Assembly (NCBI GenBank): GCA_022113835.1 | Contig: JAILWY010000020.1 | Location: forward strand, 6,047,501 to 6,111,500 | Direction of reading: 5' to 3' | Origin: Atopsyche davidsoni | Lineage: Eukaryota > Arthropoda > Insecta > Trichoptera > Hydrobiosidae | DNA: 64,000 nt | Shown: in pieces, positions 9,186 through 18,010 of the stretch | How the letters are laid out: the number at the start of each line of letters is the position of its first letter | Position numbering within the stretch: position 1 is the first letter of the stretch | Notes under the pieces: generated by a model | The model's input: the letters and a program-made list of their open reading frames with translations, nothing else | Databases searched by the model: none | Told to the model about the DNA's origin: nothing | Translations under genes and position numbers: made by a program

Positions 9186-9191
9186 TATATA
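9100..9191. repeat. (AT)n microsatellite
   Basis: About 90 bases of AT repeats with one interruption (CATATAT) near 9180. Confidence 0.95.
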
Positions 9192-9289
9192 ATACAATCT
9201 TGGTGTGATTTTTTATGCCATTTATTTAAGAATAAGTCGTTTTCGGGATTTATTAATTATCGTCACATATACTCAGTGACCAAAATTAC

Positions 9290-9420
9290 ATGCCTCCGTT
9301 TGATAATGCCAACGTGAAAGGTTGGCGAAACCGGTCACAAATAAAAACGAACATGTGATATTTTACTCAAAAATATTAAAATGGAATTCCACCAAGTACT
9401 CTCTGTCAAAAAATATTGAA
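9290..9420 (+). mobile_element. Penelope terminal repeat (family A), solo copy
   Basis: TTTGATAATGCCAACGTGAA, GGTTGGCGAAACCGGTCAC at 9299-9338, then AATGGAATTCCACCAAGTAC and CTCTCTGTCAAAAAATATTG. This is the complete terminal sequence in the ribozyme-sense orientation, without a partner nearby. Confidence 0.65.
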
Positions 9421-9944
9421 TTTCAAAATTACTTGCCTTGATTTTAGTCTCACGGCCGCGGGTGCAGTGATAAAATAAAATCATTTTCACTCGAACTCGG
9501 CAACAAGTGTTGCCAACGTCGAAAAAATAAAAATAATAGACAGCGCGAAAGTTCAAATTTGGCAAATTATTGTCAATGGCGGAGAGTCGAACGTTTTTAA
9601 CATTATTGTCTCATAGCAAATTGCAGCCGGACTTTCTCTCCGGCGATTTTCGGCTGGAAGGAATGAAAAACACGCCGCGGCTGCTCCGTGACAATAAACC
9701 TGGCGCTGGTCTCCAACTGCCTCATCACGGACTCATTGCAGCCTGCACACGCAACAGCACAACCGACAAAGACAACTGGCCAATGGTGACTATCGCTAAT
9801 GGCCAGATATTTTGCCCACACATGTACATGTAACAATTTTCCATCAGGCATTTTGTGCCAAAAGAAACGGTTGATAGCATTTTTTTGGTGGTTAGTTAAT
9901 ACAAGGTGATTAATGATTAAGTACATTTTTTAAAATATTGAAAA
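9421..9944. other. Unassigned stretch with one 107-codon frame
   Basis: The minus-strand frame 9603-9926 has an evenly mixed composition (cysteine-containing GCAVACAGC stretch) but no domain that I recognise. An overlapping plus-strand frame (9570-9833) is of similar length, so coding is not supported. Confidence 0.3.
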
Positions 9945-10075
9945 TTGATTAAAGAAACTCTAGAAAAATATCATCGTGATTTGTGTGGGATTTGAGAACC
10001 CGCATCCCCAAGCTTACGTGGCCGGTGCATTACCAATTATACCAACGAATCGCTAGTACTAAGCAAGTATTTTTA
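9945..10075 (-). mobile_element. Family T copy (minus)
   Basis: ATCATCGTGATTTGTGTGGG, then a B-box complement disturbed by an inserted base (GGATTTGAGAACCC), CAAGCTTACGTGGCCGG and CAATTATACCAACGAATCGC. It shares its unusual D-arm (ATACCAACGAATC) with the copy at 42.83 kb, so the two form a subfamily. The inverted ends are missing. Confidence 0.6.
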
Positions 10076-10261
10076 ACAATCATATCATATAAATCTGGAT
10101 GACCTGAAGTCAGTGGATGGCACACCCACAGTTGATGAAGTCACTGGATGGCTTCTTGAAGTGTGTTATCGGAACCATAAAGAAGATAAACCAGGGGGTG
10201 TAGCAAATTGTGATGACAAGCCTTAACCTAACGTACTTATTAAAAGTCATTATGTAATTGA

Positions 10262-10350
10262 TGACTTTTAGAAAAAACCCGGAGAACCACTTCACTGTTT
10301 TTCCCTTAGAAAAGCATGAACACAGGCTCAGCATGAGTGAGGCACTTGGT
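10262..10350 (+). mobile_element. LINE-tail-like block
   Basis: CCACTTCACTGTTTTTCCCT, TAGAAAAGCATGAACAC and GAGGCACTTGGTGAAGAAG match the blocks at 17.2, 20.9 and 50.4-50.8 kb and the minus-strand block at 26.5 kb. In those copies the sequence before the end reads EMVANL.. then GEA..DEE, resembling the C-terminus of the LINE fragments at 24.3, 40.2 and 42.6 kb. Confidence 0.45.
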
Positions 10351-10424
10351 GAAGAAGACGTTAATACAATCGGTTGGTCAGTTGTCAATTGTGTTACTAT
10401 GCGTAAAATGCGCTTCTTTAGAAA

Positions 10425-10560
10425 CGGTATACGAGGGCGGTCCGATAAGTACTTAGCCTACAAAAGAAAAACGAAATTTTTGGAAAAGTAGTCTCAAAAT
10501 AGTCTCTTTTTAGCTCGATACACTTGACCAACTACGAGTCCGATTCGGCTGAAATTTTGA
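10425..10560 (-). pseudogene. Mariner (SETMAR-type) transposase C-terminus and terminal repeat
   Basis: TACGAGGGCGGTCCGATAAG on the plus strand is a mariner-type terminal repeat next to a TA. Reading the minus strand inward from about 10540, the peptide VKCIELKRDYFETTF appears. It corresponds to the W.KCIELKGDYVE motif that ends many insect mariner transposases. Only the last 20-25 codons are recognisable. The DDE catalytic region is absent, so this is a dead 3' end. Confidence 0.6.
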
Positions 10561-11020
10561 CGTACTACATGATAGTAAATCTCTCTTGCGATACTAGCAC
10601 CATCGGGGCGAGGAATGGTAAGTTATATGGCTATGAGTGTGGAGCTACAAACAGCATGTTCGGTCAACATGGTTCGGCCTAATCTAGTGGCTATGAGCTC
10701 GGGACTCCGATGTGGCATTGTTGTTCTGTTGTCGGTTGCGCTGCTGCGTGTGTAGTGCGCTTAGAATAGCCACGAGGAGGACGAGGCAGATGAACTGACG
10801 ATGGAGCAGCAGCGTCGTGCCAGAGACGGCGGAGGAAAGCGCGGCCGATGACTTTCGGTTTCTGCATCACGACTCCGCGCGTCACTCACTTTCCTCACGA
10901 AGGTCTGCGGAGCGGATAAGTGACGTCTTTGTGTGAAATAATAAATAATCCACGCTGTTATCTAGCCGTAACGACGTCTGTAATGAGCGTAATGCTACAA
11001 CACTAGACTTGCGGCCGATT
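10561..11020. other. Mixed-composition stretch with SINE-head fragment
   Basis: 10722-10765 (GTTGTCGGTTGCGCTGCTGC then GTGTGTAG) resembles the family R SINE head. The rest, including the GC-richer 10680-10920 and a 64-codon minus frame, shows nothing recognisable. Confidence 0.35.
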
Positions 11021-11023
11021 TCC

Positions 11024-11056
11024 CTGAAGATGGCTTCAGAACCGAAGTCGAAACGT
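11024..11056 (+). ncRNA. Hammerhead-like motif with intact CTGAAGA box
   Basis: CTGAAGA, one extra T, stem GGCTTC / GAAGTC closing a six-base loop, then GAAACGTA. Both conserved boxes of a hammerhead core (CTGANGA and GAAA) are present, and the ACGT after GAA is self-complementary. The expected cleavage-site base after ACGT is A instead of C. Penelope-like elements are known to carry such minimal type I motifs with a tiny stem III that works in dimers. Confidence 0.45.
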
Positions 11057-11630
11057 ACTGATATTACTGTGGCAAAAGTAGTGAAGATTGGATGCAGAGT
11101 TTTGAAATGCTACTGGACGAGGTATGAGGCTGATTTTCTTCAGATAAAACCAAAGTCGAAGCGTCCGAACATGCTGAAAGAAGACTTGTAGTGTCGGAAC
11201 TCACAAGGGTGTAAAAATCAAAGATTTGACAATATCAAATATTTTTTTCTTTAAACTAACAAGAATTTAAATCAAATCCTATTTTCTCGTATTTTTGCAG
11301 CTGTTGCTTTGATGCTCATTAAATTCGTGGTAGCAGAAATAGTGAAGGTTAGTTACAGTGAATAACAGGCAATCTGCGAGGATTTGCCGTTACGTCAGAA
11401 CAACAGAACAGAACAACACCCGAGAAGTATTTAGAATTTAAACGCCAACCAAAACCTACAAGCACGTTTAAAATTAATAATATCAACTGGTGATTGCTAC
11501 ATGACTCTTAAAATTGCTACATTCTCGTAAATATTTAGCTAATAAAACTTTTGAATAACTTACCAAAATATCACGAATAAAATAATAGTAAAAACAATAA
11601 TAATAAATATACTTTTGCCAAACACTGTAG
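11057..11630. other. No recognised gene
   Basis: A second, weaker echo of the hammerhead-like motif (CAAAGTCGAAGCGTCC) is at about 11148-11165. Nothing else is supported. Confidence 0.35.
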
Positions 11631-11632
11631 AA

Positions 11633-11695
11633 TGTCGAGCCCAGCTCGACATAGGAGTTGGCGTGAAAAAACGCGATGTCGAGTCCAGCTCGACA
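11633..11695. repeat. Two tandem perfect hairpins
   Basis: TGTCGAGC CCA GCTCGACA at 11633-11651 and TGTCGAGTCCAGCTCGACA at 11677-11695, each followed by TAGG, are 44 bases apart. They are compact GC-rich hairpins in an AT-rich setting and are followed by GGCGTTCAAAGGGTTAA. They may be the subterminal part of a TTAA-type element, but the other end is not found. Confidence 0.6.
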
Positions 11696-11782
11696 TAGGC
11701 GTTCAAAGGGTTAATAGATGTCAAGTCTTGTGCAGCGTTAAATCAGCCAAAAATCATTTTTAAACACCGAGAAACGAATTGA

Positions 11783-12360
11783 CGTCCTCCTTGCTTGGTG
11801 TCCATCCCCCGTCTGCCACAAAAAAAGGACCGTTTTACCTGGCGAAATCGAGTCATTTAATTAATTTAATTGTCACTTTATTTTTCTATATCAAATGTCA
11901 ATTTTTTTATTGAGTATTTAAAAAACTATACATTATATTTACACATTTTTTAGTATTTAATTAACGTCCATTTTCAGGGTAAAATAAAATCTTGAAGATG
12001 TTGACAAATTGGATAAAATGACGACTTTTCAAAACCAAAGTTTGTTAAAGACTTTTTTTTTTTTAATTTTTAAAATAATATACCGCTCAGCTTTTATATT
12101 TAATCTATTAATTCCAATTGAAATTTTTTTTTAAAAATGTTTAGTACTCTTAGAACAGGGACACGACGAATCTCCATATTCCCACACTTCAATCGGAAAA
12201 ACGCATATTTATCATATAAAAAGTAAGCTTACAAGAAATAAAAAAAATATTATGTTCGGAAGAAGGGATGTATTTAACTTTTTGCGTTTAAATTTGTTTT
12301 ATTGGTGCAGTCGTTTTTTCGCAAAACGTACCGGAAAACTAACAAAAAAAATATAGGATA
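11783..12360 (+). mobile_element. Family C element, copy 3
   Basis: Has the long 5' end CTTGCTTGGTGTCCATCCCC, CGTCTGCCACAAAAAAAGGA and CCGTTTTACCTGGCGAAATC, also seen at 22.6 and (inverted) 43.8 kb. It runs to CGCAAAACGTACCGG. The 3' terminal GGGACCTAG block is degraded. Confidence 0.65.
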
Positions 12361-12399
12361 TAGGAAGCAAGTAGAGGGAGAGGTGAATAGCGTCAGTGC

Positions 12400-12650
12400 G
12401 CTACGTCTTTAGTAAGACATATACTTCGCGATTGTGAGCGATGCGTGCGCTGGGCTTCCGGAGTGTGCGAGCGGGAGGCTGTTGCCCCCGTAGCCCGGTG
12501 GCACACAGCTCGGAGGGCGTCGCCCCGTGACGTCACGAGACGCCCGGAGACGGCGTCGGCGTCGCCATGGCAACCGCCCCCGCGCCTTGTTTACCGCCGG
12601 GGCAAGGACCCGCGCCTCCCCCAACAAGCCGCCCCCCCTCACCCCCTAAC
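12400..12650. other. Isolated CpG-rich block
   Basis: GC and CpG content jump well above the AT-rich surroundings (for example GGGCGTCGCCCCGTGACGTC and GAGACGGCGTCGGCGTCGCC). Opposing 77-codon frames on both strands have no recognised motif. It could be an unmethylated promoter-like island or the GC-rich part of a repeat. No TATA or splice evidence supports a gene. Confidence 0.35.
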
Positions 12651-12701
12651 CGACATCGAAACCACACTAACATTATGAATATCTATCTACTATAATAATA
12701 T

Positions 12702-12725
12702 CCATTGTGTGTGTGTGTGTGTGTT
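12702..12725. repeat. (GT)n microsatellite
   Basis: Eleven GT dinucleotides inside the mariner remnant that follows. Confidence 0.9.
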
Positions 12726-12985
12726 TCATTTTTTGGTTCTCTATAGAATATCTTAAATGCTGATTTTTCGCGCGTAAGTTCGCGAAATAGTCACGAGGGC
12801 TAAGGTCGGGGCTTCTAACGGGGGAAATGACCTTATTGGGGAATAATTCGTCAACAGCTTCAATTGATTGATTGGATGTATGGCAAGTTCTCGCGTTCTC
12901 GAGTTGAAACCTTAAAGCTCCTGCAACTCTGGGCCCAAAAATTTTCCACATTCACCCGATACTCTTTTTGGACACCCTATAAAAA
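12726..12985 (-). pseudogene. Mariner transposase fragment with RSPDLSPRDYF motif
   Basis: The minus frame at 12673-12951 contains ELFPNKVIS and RSPDLSPRDYF, the signature around the third catalytic acidic residue of Tc1/mariner transposases (RSPDL.P.DFFLWG). The usual LWGYLK after it is lost to a deletion. CTCTTTTTGGACACCCTATA at 12964-12985 is the element end and matches 13186-13206. The upstream helix-turn-helix part is absent. A related N-terminal fragment lies at 25.27-25.55 kb. Confidence 0.65.
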
Positions 12986-12999
12986 TAATAATATCCAGA

Positions 13000-13187
13000 T
13001 CGGATTAAATGCTTCACTCAGTACTTAAAAAAAGTCTAGAATTGCAAGTCACACGATATTTCATTGGCATAATAAGTACGTCGGTTCACTTATAGGATAT
13101 GATTGTTAAAAATTCTCGATAAATTGCAGTGGCTCGTTAGCACAAAAGTCAGTGCACCAGCCGTGTAAGCTTGGAGATGTGGACTCT
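13000..13187 (+). mobile_element. Composite block with family T core, duplicated at 24.8-25.1 kb
   Basis: AAATGCTTCACTCAGTACTT, GCAAGTCACACGATATTTCA and ATAAGTACGTCGGTTCAC lead into a family T core (about 13095-13187). The core stops just before the B box (TTGGAGATGTG) and runs straight into the mariner end. The same order and the same truncation point occur at 24835-25050. This shows a duplicated or mobilised composite, not two independent insertions. Confidence 0.6.
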
Positions 13188-13345
13188 TTTTGGACACCCT
13201 ATACATATATATGTATGTTTCATTTTTTGTTTCTCTATAGAATATCTTAAAAGATACAACGCTGATTTGCACGTAAGTTCAGTGAATTTTTCCGCAGTTA
13301 TGTGCCGAATTTCAAGACGATAGGATAATATTTTCACTCATGAAA
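13188..13345 (-). mobile_element. Mariner 3' end fragment
   Basis: Opens with CTCTTTTTGGACACCCTATA and includes TTTCTCTATAGAATATC, AGATACAACGCTGATTTGC and ACGTAAGTTCAGTGAATTTT. The same sequence, shortened, is at 12726-12985 and 25070-25110. The minus frame (13149-13337) lacks catalytic motifs. Confidence 0.5.
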
Positions 13346-13489
13346 TAATTTAATAAAACTATAAAATATGCTTTATGTACGAATTGTATGATTCTGTTGT
13401 TCACCGCGAGAATTTCAAATTTAGAACTTTTTTACAAAAAAAAAACAAATTTTGATGCTTCTTAGAAATTTCCAGTTCAGGGGTCAAGG

Positions 13490-13557
13490 CAGGGGTCTAC
13501 GAAAAACAGGAAATCTCGACAAGGGGTCGACGGGGCAAAATAGTTTGGGAACCTATG
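13490..13557 (+). mobile_element. hAT 3' terminus (solo end)
   Basis: AGGGGTCTACGAAAAAC to TTTGGGAACCTATG matches the right end of the hAT element at 14862-15551. Its left part is not recognisable. Exactly eight bases (13558-13565, GTTTAGAG) separate it from the next hAT terminus. Confidence 0.7.
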
Positions 13558-13565
13558 GTTTAGAG

Positions 13566-13710
13566 CAGAGGTTTCCAAAGTGGTCAATGTCGACCTCCAG
13601 GGGTCGATTTCGTCCTTCAAGGGGTCGTTGACAGCGAAAAATTAAATTGGGGGTCCACGAACTGTAAATGGGGGTCTACGAGAGTGGATCCCATTTAAGC
13701 AGGTCATCAC
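13566..13710 (+). mobile_element. hAT 5' terminus (partial element)
   Basis: CAGAGGTTTCCAAAGTGGTC to AAGCAGGTCATCAC matches bases 14862-15005 of the full copy with modest divergence. After CATCAC it continues with different sequence (13711 onward). That sequence may be internal hAT DNA lost from the other copy, but no transposase peptide could be read in it. Confidence 0.7.
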
Positions 13711-14861
13711 TAAAATTTAGACATTTCGTAAATGTCATAATGCACCGAACACAGATTGTACCTACGTACTTTGTGACGAATCGAAGCCCTGAAGCGTAGA
13801 AGTTCGTGACAAATGCTCGAGAAACGAGACTTTCGGCTTTGTCAAACTATACCGATGTACCTTTTTGGAGCTTATGACATAAGAAGACGAACCATTACGA
13901 TCGTGTTGCGTTTTTAAAAAAAATCATTTACAAGGGCTAACAAACTCGGATGGGCAGCGAGCTAATTGGTTGTACGGAGCGCCGGAGTTAATAGAATAAA
14001 AGTATTTATTTCTTTATTGACGGGTATCCGCTAATATATAATATATTTAAATCGCTTACCTGCGCCTTTTCTCCTAAAAAAAAAACCCAGCTGCGAAATG
14101 CTTTCTGTGCTTACCTGAAACAAAAAAAATAATTTTAAATGACTGAAATCTTAGATGCTTAAAATTAGCAAATTTATATTTTATTAAAAAGATTCGATCA
14201 AGTCATACTAGAGCTGGGTGATAGTGAGACTTTGTTTTATATTTAATTAAGTTGTGATTGCTCTCGTCTACGGAGAATTCGTATTATTTTAGTATTCCGC
14301 TTCTAGCGTAGGGCAGCGGTCGCGGGAATGCCTGGGCTGATCGTCTATTTCTGAGTTCCCGCAGACTCCAGAGTGCTCCAGGAATAGTCTCCAGAGGGAC
14401 TGCAGCATCAGAGCTGAACGCCCAGTGTCCGAATACTACCAAAATTCTATATATTATATATGTAAATATAAACCGTAAGGTTCACAAAATATTCGAATCG
14501 ATTTATAAAAACGCAAACTACACGAGATCAAAAATTTTTTTATAAAAAAAGACAAGTACGAATGATGCCTTGTAAACTTTGATTTTTATCATTTGATATT
14601 ATTTTTCATCAAAATATAAATATTTATTAGCACTCCGAGAAGTCGTTCAAAAAAAACATCAAGAAAAATTAATCGCGTGGGTAGATTTGACGCGACGTCG
14701 CGTTGTTTTGGCAATGGTTCCACTGCGTGCTGCGTCAGGTCGACAAAGAGGTGCATCCGTTGGAGACGTGCCAGTGGACAAGGCCAGCGTCTGCGGCCAG
14801 TCAAGGACCAGCGCGGGCAGGAAGTGCTCCAGCTCGGAAAATTCCACGCCAGAATCTAACG
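13711..14861. other. No supported gene; GC-richer segment at its end
   Basis: Bases 14680-14860 are GC-richer, with short overlapping frames on three tracks but no recognised domain. This segment is the insertion target of the hAT element (ATCTAACG). The rest is AT-rich. Confidence 0.35.
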
Positions 14862-15010
14862 CATAGGTTCCCAAAGTGGTCAATATCGAACCTCAGGGGT
14901 CGATTTCACCCTGCAAGGGGTCGATGACAGCGAAAAATAAAATTGGGGGTCCATGAACTGTAAATGGGGGTCTACGCGAGTGGATCCCATATAAGCAGGT
15001 CATCACCACA

Positions 15011-15390
15011 ATACCACAGTGGATTATCAATCCATACGGTGACATTGAAGAATCGGAAGTCATACTACAAGAAGAACTGATCGGAATAAGCACTAATGAA
15101 GAACTGAAGGTGCAGTTTAGAAAGAAATATCAGCAATTTTGGCTTCAGAGAGACATGCCTGCTATTTATCCTGCATTATGGACTATCGCAAGAAGGCTTT
15201 TGATAGCTTTTCCATCTTCATACCTCGTAGAAAAAGGTTTCAGTGCGGTTGCCAATCTTCATACAAAAAAAAAAGAAATAGATTGGAAATCACTGGGCGA
15301 GGAGATTTAAAGTTAAATCTGACTTTTTTGAAGCCAAATATTGAAAATTTGTTAACAAAGCCAGACCCATCCCTCCTATTAAAAGTATTG
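15011..15390 (+). pseudogene. hAT transposase C-terminal dimerisation domain, frameshifted
   Basis: The frame from 15011 reads IPQWIINPYGDIEESE, then about 40 residues later FW..RDMPAIYPALWTIA and LLIAFPSSYLVEKGFSAV. This is the hallmark of the ZBED/hAT C-terminal dimerisation domain (FPSSYL.E.GFSA). Near the run of A at 15267-15276 the frame breaks. The continuation KKRNRLEI.GDLKLNLT..KPNIENL is found one frame over and ends about 15390. The BED zinc finger and the catalytic DDE region are missing, so the protein is non-functional. Confidence 0.88.
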
Positions 15391-15409
15391 ATTTTTTTTA
15401 GTGAATGTT

Positions 15410-15480
15410 ATACAGTAAAACCTCGATATAACGGACCCATGATTTCGGATATAACGGACAAAAAATCCGGTCAAATGTAA
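15410..15480. mobile_element. Pogo/Tigger-like terminal fragment
   Basis: TACAGTAAAACCTCGATATA and ACGGACCC..ATAACGGACAAAAA resemble the ends of pogo-family Tc1/mariner elements, which open with CAGT and sit next to TA. A single end is nested inside the hAT element, and no opposite end was found. Confidence 0.45.
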
Positions 15481-15559
15481 AAATTCAATATAAGCAAGGC
15501 AGGGGGTCTACGAAAAACCGGAAAACTCGACAAAAAGTTTGGGAACCTATGATCTAACG

Positions 15560-16010
15560 CATCGGCAGAATATCATCACAACTGGAACAATCACACCAAA
15601 GTAAACTGAAAACCATCGCGAACCCCAATCCACTATCAAGTAAAAAAATTGATGTGCGGTGGGTTTACTGTCTAATAAAGATTCCTAAAATTAAGGAAAT
15701 AACTATCATCTGTAAATATCTGACAGTAAAAAGGAGCATTAGATCGGTTATGTCATTTTACAAATTTCTAGAAGGCAGAATATTTCCAGGGGAGATCAAT
15801 AAGATCGGCATGGTATAATGACCTCATGTATGGTGAATCATATGGTGTGTGAAGAACAGGAGCAGAGATGATTCAAAGTCAAAAAGGCAAGCAGCTTTGC
15901 TTACTAAAAATAAACGAGTCTAATAAATCGCGCTAAGCGACAGACAGGCGCGAGAATTCTTTAAATTATATTTATTTTTTAACAAATATAATGTTGATTA
16001 CATAATCAAT
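15560..16010. other. No recognised gene
   Basis: TGTGTGAAGAACAGGAGCAG at about 15846 faintly resembles repeat Q (58.4, 62.4 and 62.9 kb). Otherwise nothing. Confidence 0.35.
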
Positions 16011-16015
16011 ATTTT

Positions 16016-16430
16016 TAACGGAGAGTACTTGGTGGAATTCAATTTTAATATTTTAATAAAATACTTGAGTGATTTTTCAACATGTTCATTTTTATTGGTG
16101 ACCGGTTTCGCCAACCTTTCTGCTACACCCCAAACTACAATCACTTTCATAAATATAAAATCATACAATTGTTTACATAATTGCTTGTCATCATATTAAC
16201 TCACACTCAGTTTGATAATGCCAATGGGAAAAGTTGGCGAAACCAATAAAAATAAGCACGTGGAAAAATCAGTCAAGTGTTTTATTAAAATATTATAATA
16301 AAATTTCAAGAAATTCAATATTTTTGACAGAGAGTACTTGGTGGAATTCCATTTTAATATTTTCGAATAAAATACTCGAGTGATTTTTCACTCTATTTGA
16401 TAATGCCAACGTGAAAGGTTGACTAATAAA
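16016..16430. mobile_element. Cluster of Penelope terminal repeats (family A)
   Basis: There are three pieces. 16016-16120 (minus sense) has GGAGAGTACTTGGTGGAATT and GGTGACCGGTTTCGCCAACC. 16210-16300 (plus sense) has GATAATGCCAATGGGAAAAG and GTTGGCGAAACC but lost CGGTC. 16317-16430 opens AATATTTTTGACAGAGAGTA and ends in a truncated hairpin. The orientations alternate, as in the elements at 1-775 and 33.7-34.1 kb. No coding remnant is left. Confidence 0.6.
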
Positions 16431-16464
16431 ATAAAATAAAAATGTTGATATAATTTCAATAAAA

Positions 16465-16760
16465 ATGGCTGCCAAAACATACGAGCACGCAGAACGTTTT
16501 AGAAATTTCTTGGGAGTTTTCGACGTGTCGGTGCCGGTACCGGGCCCGTGGACACCGATAGCTGCAGTCGGTGGCCACTTGTTGTGTGCCGCGTGGCCCA
16601 GATCGGGGGGCAGAAATAGCGCGTCGCAGAAGGGTTATTGCTCCATTTGGGCGCCGGCCCGCCTGGAGAGCCGCGCCGGATTCCAGCGCCGCCAGGGCCC
16701 GCCGCCCCGAGGCGCACAGGGCGCGCGATCCGATTTCACCGCAGGTTATCTCAGGTGGAA
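16465..16760. other. CpG-rich block, coding not supported
   Basis: The patch contains GGTACCGGGCCCGTGGACAC and CGCCGCCCCGAGGCGCACAG. A 145-codon plus frame starting at 16465 covers it. Its last third runs into low-complexity DNA and then the family T repeat at 16850, and competing frames exist on both strands. No domain is recognised. It could be a fragment of a 5' exon or an isolated island. Confidence 0.35.
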
Positions 16761-16849
16761 TATTACTTGTTTTTGGTCAATTAATGCAGATTTCACGGAG
16801 AAACCAAAAGGACAGCAAAAAAAAAAATTATTTGTGATGTGTAAATCTA

Positions 16850-17165
16850 TTTTTGGGATTGAAAGTCAATTTATTATACTGGGCACATTGGTTCATATGT
16901 AGAGTATGATTGTTGAAAATTCTCGATTAATGGATGTGATTCGTTAGTACAATGGTCAGTACGCCGGCCGTGTAAGCTTGAAGTTTCGAATCCTACACAA
17001 GTCACGATGATATTTTTCTGAGAGTTTTTTTGAATCATTTTCAATATGTGAAAAAAATATATACCTAATCATAATCGGTTTGTGCAATCTATTATTTTTT
17101 AATCATCAATTCAATTTCTTTAATCATCTTCTATGTGTGAACTTATGTGCCTAATCATATTAGTA
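16850..17165 (+). mobile_element. Family T copy with partial 5' inverted end
   Basis: CTATTTTTGGGATTGAAAGT and CTGGGCACATTGGTTCATAT are followed by the core (16927-17005) with ATTCGTTAGTACAATGGTC and GCCGGCCGTGTAAGC. The T arm is shortened by an internal deletion (TTGAAGTTTCGAATCC). The 3' segment extends to CCTAATCATATTAGTAAT. The 5' inverted end is shortened to about 25 bases. Confidence 0.65.
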
Positions 17166-17199
17166 ATAAATTAATTGACATGATATAATTATTGTTGGG

Positions 17200-17345
17200 C
17201 AGCAGCAATACGCAGACTTCCTTCCAATACCAAAACCTAACCCACTACACTATTTTTCCCTTAGAAAACCATGAACACTGACTCACCATGAATGGTTCAG
17301 TGAAATGGTCGCCAACCTCATCTAAGGAGAGGCACGTGATGAAAA
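17200..17345 (+). mobile_element. LINE-tail-like block
   Basis: GGGCAGCAGCAATACGCAGA, CCCTTAGAAAACCATGAACA and GAAATGGTCGCCAACCTCAT (peptide EMVANL) end at GAGAGGCACGTGATGAAAAA, right before the AT tract. An element end next to a simple repeat is typical for LINE 3' ends. Confidence 0.5.
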
Positions 17346-17351
17346 ATAATC

Positions 17352-17884
<533 letters not shown>

Positions 17885-18010
17885 AGTGGATGTGATTCGT
17901 TAGTACAAGGGTCAGTGCACCGGCCGTGTAAGCCTGGGGATGTGGGTTCAAATCCCGCACAAATCACGATGATATTTTTATGAGATTTTCTTTAATCATA
18001 TTAGTAATTA
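17885..18010 (+). mobile_element. Family T core, best-preserved
   Basis: GATTCGTTAGTACAAGGGTC, GCACCGGCCGTGTAAGCCTG and GGTTCAAATCCCGCACAAAT give a core with good A and B boxes. The anticodon loop CGTGTAA has G at position 33 and so violates U33. The 3' end stops at ATATTAGTAATTATA. No 5' inverted end remains. Confidence 0.7.

Larger units (their letters stand above)
14862..15551 (+). mobile_element. hAT transposon, internally deleted, perfect 8-bp target duplication
   Basis: The 690-base element begins CATAGGTTCCCAAA and ends TTTGGGAACCTATG, a perfect 14-base inverted terminal repeat. ATCTAACG occurs at 14854-14861 and again at 15552-15559, the 8-base duplication expected of hAT. About 145 bases of left end join directly to the last ~100 codons of a transposase (15011-15380), so most of the gene is deleted. 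A pogo-like terminal sequence (CAGTAAAACCTCGATATAAC at 15413) lies inside the right end. Confidence 0.9.

Noticed and set aside
16465..16902. 145-codon frame as a host exon
   Set aside because: It crosses a CpG block, a poly-A run and the start of a T repeat. Alternative frames are equally open and no motif is seen.
17885..17965. Functional tRNA-Thr gene
   Set aside because: G replaces U33, the acceptor stem pairs poorly, and the same sequence recurs about 15 times with truncations, so it is a repeat.
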